Source: Streptomyces aureocirculatus (GTDB lineage: Bacteria > Actinomycetota > Actinomycetes > Streptomycetales > Streptomycetaceae). From it: a stretch of 64,000 nucleotides of DNA. Positions 41,141 to 53,003 of the stretch are shown one piece after another (within the stretch, counting starts at the first letter, position 1; every line of letters begins with the position of its first letter). Made by a program: the position numbers and the translations under genes. The notes under the pieces were generated by a model. It was not told where the DNA came from, made no database searches, and was given only the letters and a program-made list of their open reading frames with translations. The stretch is taken from the NCBI RefSeq assembly GCF_000720475.1, contig NZ_JOAP01000004.1, forward strand, positions 62,001-126,000. Reading direction: 5' to 3'.

Positions 41141-44100
41141 CGAGTACCCGGTGCTCCTCGGGCCGGTCAGGGTGGAGACCCGCTTCACCGAGACCGAGCT
41201 CCTTGTGCGGATCTTTCCCGACGAGTGGTCCATCGACAAGTTCGAACCGCTGCCCAGCCAGGCCGAGTTCGACGCCCTGCGCGCCTACTGGGCGGGGCTG
41301 TGGCGGGCGGGTGGCCGCGCGGTTGCCGAGCAGGCGGCCTGGCAGGAGTTCACCGCCCGTGTCCCCGCGGGCCGCGCGGTGTGGCTGGCGGACCAGCACC
41401 GGCCGGCCAACCAAGCCGACAGACCCACGGGTGTGCCCGACACCACCACCGTCCTCATCGTCGTCACGCCCACCGCGCTGCCGCCCGCCGACGTCCAGCC
41501 CACCGTCGTCCACTGGAGCGCGGTCTGGCGCGCCCACGGCGACCCGGCGAAGCTGCGTGCCGCCGAGGCGGCGCTCCTCGCCGCCGTGGGGGCCGCACGC
41601 GCCCGCGCCATCCGCGCCCGCACGCCGGTCGGCGTCGAGAACGCCGCCGACAGCGAGTCGGACGCTGTCCTGGTGGCCGTGCTCGTCCTGCCCGCACCCG
41701 CCCGGACGACCCCCGACTCATGGACCACCCCTGCCGTCGCGCACCTGCTGCCCGACCGGTTCACGGTCGTCGGCTACCACGGCAGCGAGCAGGTCCTGAC
41801 CGTCACCGGAGAGCCCGTCCCCGAGCGCCTCGCCGTCAGCCCCGACCCGAGCTCGAACGACAGGCTGCGCCTCGACGAGGACACCGGTGAACTCACCGTC
41901 CCCGCCGACCTGAAGTGGCTCACCGAGTTCGGGGAAGCCGTCCGGATCGGAATGGGCCTGCGGATCCCGCGCACCGGGCCCGCCCACGACGGCTTCGACC
42001 GGCTCGTGGTCATCGGCCTGCGCGAACGCACCCCGCAGGCCACGGACACCGCCCGCGAACTCGGCAAGCTGATCACCCGTCAGCTCCACAGTCCTTCCGG
42101 CTACGCCCTGCTGCCGCAGGGCACCCCCACCAACAACACCGCGCAGGCCCCCGCGGGCACCGCCCCCCGCGAAGAGGCCGCCGCCGCGCTGCGCGCCCGC
42201 TCGGCGGCCCGCTCCCTGGCCGCGGCCGGGGACTGGACGGCCAAGTCCGACGGCCAGTGGTTCGCCGAACTCCTCGGCCTCGACCCGGGCGTGCTCACCG
42301 GCATGCCGCACGCGGACGGCACCGACCAGAGCGACGCGCGCGCCGCCGACACCGCCCTGTGGCCCGCCACCTGGGGCAGTTACCTGGCCACCACCCTCCA
42401 CCCCGTCCTCACCCCGCAAGCCGTCGAGCAGATCCGGGAGTTCTTCCTGCGCCACGTGTCGGGGCGGGGCCCGGTGCCCGCCGTGCGGATCGGCCGCCAG
42501 CCGTACGGTGTCCTGCCCACCACCGCCTTCTCCCGTCTGACCTGGCCCGAGAACGCCACGCACCGGCGCGCCCTCGCCAAGGTGCTCGACGCCGTCCAGG
42601 AGGACTGGCGCGAGGCCGCCGCCAAGGTCGCACACGTGCTGCCGCCCGCTGAAGCTCCCCCGGGACACGACCCCCACCAGCGGCTCCTGGACATCCTCGC
42701 CCTGCATCCGACGTCCGCCGAGTACCACCAGCGGTACGCCCGGAGCGTGCCGGACATCTACAACCGGGAGAATCTCGGCGCCACCGGGCCCGCCGTCCTC
42801 GCCGCCCTTGAGGAGCAGTTGCGCATGCCGCAGCCGATCCGCGCGCTCCTCGCCCGCCTCGGCTACCCGGCCGCCCCGCCCGCGGTCCCCGATCCCGACC
42901 TGGTCAGGCGCCTGTTCACCGGCGCGCAGCACCCGCTGCTCGGCCCGCTGGTGGACGACCGGCCGCTGTCGGAGACCGAGCCCGTGCGCGCGTACACGGC
43001 GGCTCCCGAATCGTGGAACTACCTGCGCTGGCTGGAGCGGCACGGCCGCCGGAACCTGGACACCGTACGCCTGGAGAACGGGTTCGACGGGGGCCGTGCG
43101 CCCGCCGCGCTGCTGTATCTGCTGCTGCGGCACGCGGTGCTGCTCAACTGGGAGGAGGCCGGGCACCGGCTCGCCGCGGCGGCGGGCAGGCCCGTACCGT
43201 CACCCGCCGACCCGCTCTTCATCCACGTACGCACCCAGCGCGCCGGCGAGCCGCACCCGCCGCCCAGCGAGAGCCGCTACCGGCAGTTGTACGCCCCCGA
43301 CCCCGAGCTCACGCACAACCCCGACCCGTCCTTCCTGCTGCACCAGCACATCCCGGCCGTCCTGGACTCCAGCCCCGCCACCGCCCGCCTCAAGGAGCAG
43401 CTCGACGCCGTCGCGCACCTCGCGGAGCTGCCGACCGCCCGCCTCGAACGGCTCGTCGCCGAGCACCTGGACTGCGCGACCTACCGCCTCGACGCCTGGC
43501 GCCTCGGGCTCGCCAACGAAAGGCTCTCCCAACTCCGTTACGGCGCCGACGGCACCGCTCCGCCCAAGCAGGGCGTCCACATCGGGGCGTACGGCTGGCT
43601 CGAACAGGTCCGCCCCCGGCGCCGCCCCGCCACCGAAGTCCGCCTCGGCGCCGAGCTGACGAAGGTCCTTGACACCCCTACCGTCCCGCACGAGACGAGC
43701 AACGGCGGCTACATCCACACGCCGTCCCCGGCCCACGCCCGCACGGCCGCAGTGCTGCGCGCCGGGTACCTCGCCAACGGGTCCCGGCGCGACCCGGACG
43801 CCTTCGCGGTCAACCTCAGCTCCGAGCGGGTGCGGGCGGCGCTGTCCCTGCTCGACGGGCTGCGCCAGGGCCAGTCGCTGGGCGCGCTGCTCGGCTACCG
43901 GTTCGAGCGGGGGCTGCACGAGGGGCACCCCCGGTATCCCGACGTCGAGCTGGACAAGTTCCTTCCCGCCCTGCGGGCCGCGTTCCCGCTGCGGGCGCGG
44001 AAGCTGTCGCACGTCCTGGAGGAGCCGGACGGCACCGAGGACGTGGTGGAGGCCCGCAACGTCGTCGACGGCCTCGCCCTCGTGCGCCGCGCCACCCGCC

Positions 44101-46388
44101 CGCCCATGGCCGCCACCTGGCCGTTCGGCGCACGGAACATGCCCGCCGCGACCGTGGACGAGGCGAACGCCATGAACGAGGAGCTGAGGAAGCTCCTCGC
44201 CCTCCACGACGCCCTCGGTGACCTGGCCGTCGCCGAAGGCACCCACCAGGCGCTCCTCGGCAACCCCGAGCGCGCCTCGGCCACCCTGGACGCGTACGCC
44301 AAGGAGGGGTTCCCGCCCGACCCCGCGGTGGTGCAGACCCCGCGCGGCGGCACCACGCTCACCCACCGGTTCGCCCTGAGCCTCTCCCCCGGCCTGAACC
44401 CCGGGCTCACCGACAGCCCCCGCGCCCGGGCCGAGCCCGCCGTCGAGGACTGGCTGCCCGCGCTGCTGCCCGCCGCGCAGGACGTGGTCGCCCTCGTCAC
44501 CTGGACCGACCCGGTCAGCAAGCGGCCGCGGGAGCGGGTCGTCAGCCAGCGCGACGCCGACCTCTCGTCCATCGATCTGCTGTGGGCGCTGCGCCCGGCG
44601 GGTGAGGCCGCGATGAGCGACCTCGACGACCGGATCGTGGGCGTGGTCGTGGACCGGGACCAGCCGCGCCCGGACGCCGAGCTGACCATCCGTTACACCG
44701 TACGCGTCGACGACAAGGTCACCTTCTTCGAGCTGTCGCCGCTGGTCGACGCCCTGCGCACGCTCCTGACCACGTCACGGCCGCTGCGTCCCACCGACCT
44801 CGTGCCGGCCGCGGGCGGCACGGCCGTGGACCGCCGCGCCGACGAGGCCGTGACGATCGCCAAGGACCGGCCGCTCGCCGTACGGGACACACTGAGCGAG
44901 CTCGGCGAGGATGTCGCCGCCTTCCTGGAGGACCTCGCTCCGCTCTACCCGCCCGAGCCCGCGCCGCCCCGCCGCGCCGACGTGCTCGACAGGATCGACG
45001 CCTTCCTCACCGCGTACGCCGGTCTTGTCACCAGGGCGGGCGCCTTCGGCATGCTCCGCAGCGGATGGGGCGAGCTGACCCAGTGGCGGCGCGCGGTGTT
45101 CACCGATGTGCTCGCCGCCGTCGCCGAGACCGCGGCCCGGATGCGGCGCGCACTCGTCGAGGCCGAGGGGTTCATCGGCCGCCATGACGCACTGCCGCAC
45201 TCCGCCCCGGACGAAGAGCGCTTCACCCTGCTCGAACAGGCCGAACGGCTGCTCACCACCGCGCCGACAAGTCCCCGGCCGCAGCACCCCGCCCTGCTGC
45301 GTGCCACCGTCGGGCAGCGCCACTCGTCGTTCGACAGCCGGCTGCGTTCTCTCGAAGGAGTGGCGGACACCGGGCGTGCCACGCTCAGCGGGCTGCTCGC
45401 CCAGGTCCGCGCGCTGCTGCCGCTGAGCGCATTCGACGCCCTCGGTCTCGACCCGGCCCCGTTCGAGGACCGCGTCGTCGTCCAGGGCCGTGAACTGCTC
45501 ACCCGGGCCACGTCACTGGACACCGACATCGCCTGCCGCGTGCAGCACGCCGATGCCGCGCTGACTTCGTACGACTCGGCGGTCACCGGGCCCGACCGGG
45601 TGCAGTGCGCCCGGGACGCGCTCACGGCGATGCTCGGCGACGACGTGCTCGTGGTGCCGGAGTTCACGGCGTCGACGGCACTGGCCGCCGAGTGGAAGAA
45701 GGCCCGCGACGACAGTGCCCGCCTGGTCCGGCACCTCACCGCGGACTTCGACCGGGACTTTCCGGTGGACGACTGGGTGCACGGCGTCGCCCGGGTACGG
45801 GACAAGCCGCGGCTGTGGGAGAAGGCGATTCACCTCGGCGACGCGCTGCAGAGTTCCGGCAGCCCCTTCGGCGTACTCACCGACTGGGAGGAGCCCCAGC
45901 TCACCCCCGTACAGTTCCCGTACCGCAGGGACGACGCCTGGCTGGCCATGGAGTTCCGGCGCGGGACCGAGATCGACGAGGACAAGCTGCTCTTCACCGC
46001 GCACTACGCCGACGGGCCGCTGCCCCTGTCCGCCCAGCGGTGCGGGCTGCTCCTCGACGAGTGGACCGAGGTGATCCCCGCCGAGCGCGAGACCACCGGC
46101 ATCGCCGTGCACTACGACGGACCCGACGCCGAGGCACCGCAGGCCCTGCTCCTCGTCGTACCGCCCGTGAAACGCCCCGGCGGCTGGGACACCGGTGACC
46201 TGCTCGCCGCCGTCAACGAGACGTACGACCTCGCCAGGCTCCGCGCCGTGGAACCGGGACACCTCGACGACACGGCGTACGCGCACCTCCTCCCGGCGAC
46301 GGTGCTCTCCGCGACACGGCAGCCCATCACCCTCTCCACCGACCTGGCCGTGTCCAATCTGCGCTGGAAGGCCGAGGCCCATGACTGA
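41127..46388 (+). CDS. Conserved uncharacterised giant protein, 1753 residues
   Basis: Begins 14 nt before the end of the preceding gene. The N-terminus (PVLLGPVRVETRFTETELLV, then RIFPDEWSIDKFEP) is a conserved beta domain; the block RIGRQPYGVLPTTAFSRLTW (about 450-470) is a second hallmark. The rest is mostly helical with repeated Leu/Ala/Arg-rich stretches and several Asp/Glu-Arg salt-bridge-like segments. I find no catalytic motif, nucleotide-binding loop, signal peptide or TM helix. The size and overlap with neighbours on both sides (14 and 8 nt) suggest a scaffold subunit made in fixed proportion with them. Confidence 0.75.
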   Translation: MPLSDEYPVLLGPVRVETRFTETELLVRIFPDEWSIDKFEPLPSQAEFDALRAYWAGLWRAGGRAVAEQAAWQEFTARVPAGRAVWLADQHRPANQADRPTGVPDTTTVLIVVTPTALPPADVQPTVVHWSAVWRAHGDPAKLRAAEAALLAAVGAARARAIRARTPVGVENAADSESDAVLVAVLVLPAPARTTPDSWTTPAVAHLLPDRFTVVGYHGSEQVLTVTGEPVPERLAVSPDPSSNDRLRLDEDTGELTVPADLKWLTEFGEAVRIGMGLRIPRTGPAHDGFDRLVVIGLRERTPQATDTARELGKLITRQLHSPSGYALLPQGTPTNNTAQAPAGTAPREEAAAALRARSAARSLAAAGDWTAKSDGQWFAELLGLDPGVLTGMPHADGTDQSDARAADTALWPATWGSYLATTLHPVLTPQAVEQIREFFLRHVSGRGPVPAVRIGRQPYGVLPTTAFSRLTWPENATHRRALAKVLDAVQEDWREAAAKVAHVLPPAEAPPGHDPHQRLLDILALHPTSAEYHQRYARSVPDIYNRENLGATGPAVLAALEEQLRMPQPIRALLARLGYPAAPPAVPDPDLVRRLFTGAQHPLLGPLVDDRPLSETEPVRAYTAAPESWNYLRWLERHGRRNLDTVRLENGFDGGRAPAALLYLLLRHAVLLNWEEAGHRLAAAAGRPVPSPADPLFIHVRTQRAGEPHPPPSESRYRQLYAPDPELTHNPDPSFLLHQHIPAVLDSSPATARLKEQLDAVAHLAELPTARLERLVAEHLDCATYRLDAWRLGLANERLSQLRYGADGTAPPKQGVHIGAYGWLEQVRPRRRPATEVRLGAELTKVLDTPTVPHETSNGGYIHTPSPAHARTAAVLRAGYLANGSRRDPDAFAVNLSSERVRAALSLLDGLRQGQSLGALLGYRFERGLHEGHPRYPDVELDKFLPALRAAFPLRARKLSHVLEEPDGTEDVVEARNVVDGLALVRRATRPPMAATWPFGARNMPAATVDEANAMNEELRKLLALHDALGDLAVAEGTHQALLGNPERASATLDAYAKEGFPPDPAVVQTPRGGTTLTHRFALSLSPGLNPGLTDSPRARAEPAVEDWLPALLPAAQDVVALVTWTDPVSKRPRERVVSQRDADLSSIDLLWALRPAGEAAMSDLDDRIVGVVVDRDQPRPDAELTIRYTVRVDDKVTFFELSPLVDALRTLLTTSRPLRPTDLVPAAGGTAVDRRADEAVTIAKDRPLAVRDTLSELGEDVAAFLEDLAPLYPPEPAPPRRADVLDRIDAFLTAYAGLVTRAGAFGMLRSGWGELTQWRRAVFTDVLAAVAETAARMRRALVEAEGFIGRHDALPHSAPDEERFTLLEQAERLLTTAPTSPRPQHPALLRATVGQRHSSFDSRLRSLEGVADTGRATLSGLLAQVRALLPLSAFDALGLDPAPFEDRVVVQGRELLTRATSLDTDIACRVQHADAALTSYDSAVTGPDRVQCARDALTAMLGDDVLVVPEFTASTALAAEWKKARDDSARLVRHLTADFDRDFPVDDWVHGVARVRDKPRLWEKAIHLGDALQSSGSPFGVLTDWEEPQLTPVQFPYRRDDAWLAMEFRRGTEIDEDKLLFTAHYADGPLPLSAQRCGLLLDEWTEVIPAERETTGIAVHYDGPDAEAPQALLLVVPPVKRPGGWDTGDLLAAVNETYDLARLRAVEPGHLDDTAYAHLLPATVLSATRQPITLSTDLAVSNLRWKAEAHD

Positions 46389-48225
46389 GCCGCGCATCGA
46401 GAACCTCCGTGCGGCCCTCGACGGCCGCGAGGCGCCGACGGTGGGTCTGTGGAACCGCCTCGAAGGACGGCCCCGCACCACCGACTTCGCGCGGGCGCTG
46501 CGGGTGGAGGTGCGCGACGCGCTGTGGATGCTCACACGGCAGTGGCAGCTCGGCGAGTTCCGCGGCACCGACGCCGGCTCACCGGTCACCGCGGCCTACT
46601 CCGTCGACGCCACCACCCCGAGCCGGTTCCGCCCCGCCGGGGGCTTCGCCGAACCCCTGCCGGGCGACCGGCCCCTGGAGGCGGTCGCCGAGCGGCGCGT
46701 CCTGCCCTTCGCGCTGGGCGACGACCGGATCTCCTTCGACCTGCGGCTCGCCATCGGCCGCCGCTGGCTGAAGCTGCTCGACACCGACCATCTGCTCGGT
46801 GTGCTCGTGCGGCGGAAATTCGTCGACCGCTGGCCGATCGCGCTGCCCGACCCCGAGGCGGACGCCGACACCCCGCGTGTGGCGCACCCCGAGGTGTGGG
46901 CGGCGATGCAGGCGGTGGCGGGCCGCCGTATGGACGGGTACGAGTTCTACCGCCACCTCAAGGAGGGCAGGCCCGCCCACGAGGGCATCCCGGACCTCGT
47001 GGGAGCGCAGCGTGACGCCTTGGTCCCGCTCGCGGCCCGCCTTGTCATCTGGTTCGACCGGCAGTTCATCGAGCAGCCGTCCCAGGGCGAGGAGCAGCAC
47101 GTGGTCAACTCAGCCTGGGACCCGGCCCGGCTCGAACACCGCTTCTCGGTGGCGGCCGCCGTGCCGGGGGCGGGTGAGAAGGTGCTCACCGCGCAGGAGT
47201 ACCCCGGGGGCACCCTGGACTGGCACGCGTTCTCCCTGGACCCGGACACCGTCGTCGGCGGCACCGCACCCACGGCGGCCGCCTTCCACCGGACGGTCTT
47301 CCCGGCGCCGGTGCGGTTCTCGGGGATGCCGCTCGCGCGGTGGTGGGCGGTGGAGGACGGCCGGACCAACTTCGCCGCGGTCTCGCCCGACAGCACCGAC
47401 CTGGCCCGCCTCGTCTTCCTGGAGTTCGCGCTGGTCTACAGCAACGACTGGTACCAACTGCCGTGCGACCTGCCCGCCGGGACGTTCGCCACGATCCGCG
47501 GCCTGGTGATCACGGATGTGTTCGGCGAGAAGCAGTGGATCGCTCCGGCCGGGACGGGCAGCGACCAGGACTGGCAGCGCTGGTCCATGTTCACGCTCGA
47601 CACCATCGGCGAGGACGACGTCCCCGCGGACACCGGTCTGCTCCTGCCACCGAGCGTCCCCAAGGTCGCGGTCGGACCGGTACTCGAGGAGGTCGCCCTC
47701 CTGCGCGACGAGAGCGCCAACATGGTGTGGGGCGTCGAGGAGACCGTGCGGACGGCGACGGGCGACTCCCGGCGCGGCGGGGAGATCTCCGCCGAGGCGC
47801 GCGCCCATCTGCTGCGCCTGCATCCGCCCACCCCACCGGCCGATCCCGTGGCGGCGGTGGCGTACCGGGCCATGAACTCCGTGCCTGAGCACTGGATCCC
47901 GTTCATCCCCGTGCACGTACCGCCCAAGCAGCGGGCGGTCCGGCTCCAGCGCGCCGCCATGCCGAGCGTCATCGACGGCGAGCCGGTCCTGCCGCGCACC
48001 GCGCTGCTCCGCGAGGGCCTGGACGACGATCAGCAGTATTACGTGCACGAGGAGGAGGTCCCCCTGACCGGCACCCGCGTCGACGTCGCCTACAACCGCA
48101 CGCGCTGGCGCGACGGCCGGGTCTCGGTCTGGCTCAGCGCCCGGCGCGGCACGGGCCGTGGGGAGGGTTCGAGCGGGCTCGCCTTCGACTTCCTCAAGGA
48201 CACGGGCAAACGCCCGGGGGCGTGA
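46381..48225 (+). CDS. Conserved uncharacterised protein, 614 residues
   Basis: The last gene of the operon, overlapping the giant gene by 8 nt. The N-terminus has the highly conserved block VGLWNRLEGRPRTTDFARAL and DALWMLTRQWQLGEFRGTDAG, rich in Trp and Arg. The middle contains FSGMPLARWWAVEDGRTNF and FALVYSNDWYQLP, again Trp-rich, suggesting a beta-rich, possibly glycan- or protein-binding body. No known domain, signal or TM helix. Together with the two preceding genes it forms a trio of uncharacterised proteins that I believe travels as a unit. Confidence 0.75.
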   Translation: MTEPRIENLRAALDGREAPTVGLWNRLEGRPRTTDFARALRVEVRDALWMLTRQWQLGEFRGTDAGSPVTAAYSVDATTPSRFRPAGGFAEPLPGDRPLEAVAERRVLPFALGDDRISFDLRLAIGRRWLKLLDTDHLLGVLVRRKFVDRWPIALPDPEADADTPRVAHPEVWAAMQAVAGRRMDGYEFYRHLKEGRPAHEGIPDLVGAQRDALVPLAARLVIWFDRQFIEQPSQGEEQHVVNSAWDPARLEHRFSVAAAVPGAGEKVLTAQEYPGGTLDWHAFSLDPDTVVGGTAPTAAAFHRTVFPAPVRFSGMPLARWWAVEDGRTNFAAVSPDSTDLARLVFLEFALVYSNDWYQLPCDLPAGTFATIRGLVITDVFGEKQWIAPAGTGSDQDWQRWSMFTLDTIGEDDVPADTGLLLPPSVPKVAVGPVLEEVALLRDESANMVWGVEETVRTATGDSRRGGEISAEARAHLLRLHPPTPPADPVAAVAYRAMNSVPEHWIPFIPVHVPPKQRAVRLQRAAMPSVIDGEPVLPRTALLREGLDDDQQYYVHEEEVPLTGTRVDVAYNRTRWRDGRVSVWLSARRGTGRGEGSSGLAFDFLKDTGKRPGA

Positions 48226-48258
48226 GCGGGCCCACCCGGCGTCACATCGCCGGATGTC

Positions 48259-48678
48259 TCAGTCGTTGGGGTCGGCGGCGCTGATCCGGCCGAGAGCGGA
48301 CTCGGGATCGCGTTCGACCGCCAGATCTCCCAGGGCGACGATCCCGACCGGTTTCCCGTTGTCCACGACCGGCAGCCGCCGCAGCGCCTTGGCCCGCATG
48401 AGGCGCAGCGCCTCGTCGACGTGGTCGTCGGGGGCGACGGTGACCGGTTCACCACTACAGGCCTCCACCACCGTACGGCGGGACACGTCGCCGCCGTCGG
48501 CGAGGATGCGCACGGTCAGGTCCCGGTCGGTGACCAGGCCCCGCAGCCTGCCGTCCTCGGTCACCAGGACCGCGCCGATGCCCTCGTCGCGCATCGCCGT
48601 GGCGACTTGGTGCACCGGGGTGTCGGGCTCCACCGCGGTGGGGTGGCCGGTCATGACGTCCCGTACCTGCCGAGCCAT
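48259..48678 (-). CDS. Tandem CBS-domain protein
   Basis: 139 residues holding two CBS domains: VRDVMTGHPTAVEPDTPVHQ to GLVTDRDLTVR, and GEPVTVAPDDHVDEALRLM to GIVALGDLAVE. Stand-alone CBS pairs of this type bind adenosine nucleotides and act as energy sensors. The ATG at 48678 has a perfect AGGAGGA six bases upstream; the open frame continues upstream but is not supported. Convergent with the giant-protein operon (33 bp between stops). Confidence 0.88.
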   Translation of the reverse strand: MARQVRDVMTGHPTAVEPDTPVHQVATAMRDEGIGAVLVTEDGRLRGLVTDRDLTVRILADGGDVSRRTVVEACSGEPVTVAPDDHVDEALRLMRAKALRRLPVVDNGKPVGIVALGDLAVERDPESALGRISAADPND

Positions 48679-48812
48679 CTGTCCTCCTTGTCGTACCGCA
48701 CGTGGCCCACGTGCCGCTCGTGCCGCGCGTGGACCTGCGGACCGGGTGGTCCGCATGGTGCGAGTACCACGGGTGCGGGCCGCTCACCCAGGTGATCCGG
48801 AATTTGTTCGCC

Positions 48813-48865
48813 AGGCCCCCACCATCGGAGTAACCCGGTAGGCCCCCACCATCGGAGAACCCGGT
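48813..48865. repeat. 26/27-bp direct repeat upstream of the TmrB-like gene
   Basis: Two adjacent copies of aggcccccaccatcggag followed by (t)aacccggt (48813-48839 and 48840-48865; the second lacks one T) lie between the CBS and TmrB-like genes, 78 bp before the latter's start. They could be operator sites or slippage. Confidence 0.85.
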
Positions 48866-48942
48866 GCCGGTCCTGCGCCGTTCCCGTTCCGTGACGTGAT
48901 CGGCACCGTCCTGCGGCCCGCACCGCACTAGCGTCGGACCTC

Positions 48943-49464
48943 ATGATCGTATGGCTCAACGGTACCCACGGCGCGGGCAAGACGACGACCAGTGCACTCG
49001 TGCAGGGGCTGATCCCGGATTCACGGGTGTTCGACGCCGAGAAGGTCGGCGAGACACTCATGGACATCACCCCGGGGCTGCCCTGGACGGGCAACTTCCA
49101 GCACTGGCCGCCGTGGCGGCCGCTCGTCGTCGAGACAGCACGCCACGTGCTCGACTACACGGGGGGCACCCTGGTGATGCCCATGACGGTCCTGGTCGAG
49201 CAGTACTGGCGCGAGATCAGCGCGGGCCTCGCCGACCACGGCATCCCGGTGCGGCACTTCGTCCTCCACGCCGACCAGGACACCCTCCGCGGACGTATCG
49301 AGAAAGACACCGTCCTCGGCCCGTCCGCCTTCCGGCTCGAGTACCTCGAGCCCTACGCCGAGGCGGCCCGCACCTGGCTGCACAGCGAGGCCGAGGTCGT
49401 CGACACCACGCACCTCACGCCCACGCAGGCCGCCCTGGAGATCGCGGAGGCGCTCAAGAGGTAG
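48943..49464 (+). CDS. P-loop kinase, TmrB-like
   Basis: 173 residues. Walker A NGTHGAGKTTTS (residues 5-16) is followed by a VFDAEKVG segment and a lid-like DTLRGRIEKD. The overall layout and the WPPWRPLVVE segment match TmrB, the tunicamycin-resistance ATP-binding protein, and similar small kinases; antibiotic phosphorylation or sequestration is possible but unproven. ATG start, monocistronic, convergent with the UvrA-like gene. Confidence 0.8.
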   Translation: MIVWLNGTHGAGKTTTSALVQGLIPDSRVFDAEKVGETLMDITPGLPWTGNFQHWPPWRPLVVETARHVLDYTGGTLVMPMTVLVEQYWREISAGLADHGIPVRHFVLHADQDTLRGRIEKDTVLGPSAFRLEYLEPYAEAARTWLHSEAEVVDTTHLTPTQAALEIAEALKR

Positions 49465-49598
49465 CGGAAGCCGCGGCTGGCTCCGAAGGCGGCGTCGAGT
49501 CCGCGCGGCGAACGACGACGTCCCGGCCCACTCGATCGAAACCGCCTGCCCCGCAAAGAGCGGCTGGGCGCGTTCAGGTGTGTGGCCGCCGGGCGACG

Positions 49599-52004
<2,406 letters not shown>

Positions 52005-52031
52005 ACCGCTCAACCGTATACCTGCAAACAC

Positions 52032-52084
52032 GGTTGAGACTTTTTACGCGAGGGCAGAGCATCGCTGGGATAAAGTCTCAAACC
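52032..52084. promoter_or_regulatory. Inverted repeat, probable MerR operator
   Basis: ggttgagacttt (52032-52043) and aaagtctcaaacc (52072-52084) are inverted copies (one base indel) separated by 28 bp and fill the interval between the divergent UvrA-like and MerR genes; the right arm ends directly at the MerR start codon. Binding there would repress the regulator itself and control the UvrA-like gene (inference). Confidence 0.65.
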
Positions 52085-52900
52085 ATGAAGTACCTGCGTC
52101 CGTTCGATCTGGCCCGCGAGCACGGCATTTCGACCCAGGCCGTCCGCAACTACGAGCGGGACGGATTCATCCCGGCAGCCGGACGGACGCCCTCCGGCTA
52201 CCGGACCTACACCGAGACCCATGCGACGGCCCTGCGCGCCTATCTGGCCCTCGTCGCGGCGCACGGGTACGCCATCGGGGGTCAGATCATGCGGGCGCTC
52301 AACACCGGTGAACTCGACGCCGCGCTGACGGCCGTCGACCGCGGCCACGCCCAACTGCTGCGCGACCGCGGGACGCTGGACGCGGTGGGGCAGGCCGTGG
52401 CGGATCTGACCTCCGGCACCGGAGCCGCCGAGCACGAGCCGTCCGACGGTGCGGCGCTCGACGGTGCGCCGCTCAGCGTCGGCGAACTCGCCCGGCGCCT
52501 CGGCGTCACCGCGGCGACCCTGCGCAACTGGGAGGCGGCGGGCATCCTCGCCCCGGCCAGGGAGCCGGTCACCGGACACCGCTCGTACGGCGCCCAGGAC
52601 GTCCGCGACGCCGAACTGACCCATCTGCTCAGGCGCGGCGGCTACCCGCTGGAGCACATCCGCACGGTGGTCCTGCAGATCCGCACGGCCGGCGGCACGC
52701 AGGCCCTGTCCGCGGCCCTCGACGACTGGCGGCGACGGCTCACCGCCCGCGGCGTCGCGATGCTCGACGCGGCCGCCAGGCTCTCCGGGTACCTGGCCCT
52801 CGTGGACGTCGCGGACAGGACAACGCCCGCTCGTTCACGGCCGACGGCTGCTTCCGCACCGGTGACCTCGTCCGGCGTGGCCCGGACGGCGACATCGTGA
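52085..52900 (+). CDS. MerR-family regulator with two helix-turn-helix domains
   Basis: 271 residues. The first HTH (LAREHGISTQAVRNYERDGF then SGYRTYT) and a second MerR HTH (VGELARRLGVTAATLRNWEA then TGHRSYG, about residues 139-175) are separated by a helical region. This double-HTH type (TioE-like) usually sits beside UvrA-like resistance genes, as here, and senses DNA-active compounds. ATG at 52085. The last 27 residues (from about RTTPARSRP) look unlike the family: they are an out-of-frame reading of a fused remnant of an AMP ligase (52819-52915), so the original C-terminus has been replaced. Confidence 0.85.
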   Translation: MKYLRPFDLAREHGISTQAVRNYERDGFIPAAGRTPSGYRTYTETHATALRAYLALVAAHGYAIGGQIMRALNTGELDAALTAVDRGHAQLLRDRGTLDAVGQAVADLTSGTGAAEHEPSDGAALDGAPLSVGELARRLGVTAATLRNWEAAGILAPAREPVTGHRSYGAQDVRDAELTHLLRRGGYPLEHIRTVVLQIRTAGGTQALSAALDDWRRRLTARGVAMLDAAARLSGYLALVDVADRTTPARSRPTAASAPVTSSGVARTATS

Positions 52901-52915
52901 TCGTGGACCGTGATC
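52819..52915 (+). pseudogene. Remnant of an aryl/acyl-AMP ligase (DhbE/EntE-like)
   Basis: In the frame beginning at 52819 the DNA reads NARSFTADGCFRTGDLVRRG then PDGDIVIVDRDR, an almost textbook A7-A8 core (YRTGDLV) of 2,3-dihydroxybenzoate-AMP-ligase-type adenylation enzymes. There is no start, no upstream or downstream adenylation sequence, and the frame overlaps the MerR 3' end. It is a fragment of about 32 codons left by a deletion or recombination event. Confidence 0.75.
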
Positions 52916-53003
52916 GGCGTGGCGGACACCGTCCTCGGGGAACGGACGTACGCGTTGGTCGTCCGCTCGGCCTCCTGACGTCCAAGGGGGCCGCCCGCCA
53001 GGC

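Noticed and set aside
28994..48225. Prophage or contractile-tail locus
   Set aside because: I see no sheath, tube, baseplate, portal or terminase-like protein among the six genes, so the large proteins are left as uncharacterised.
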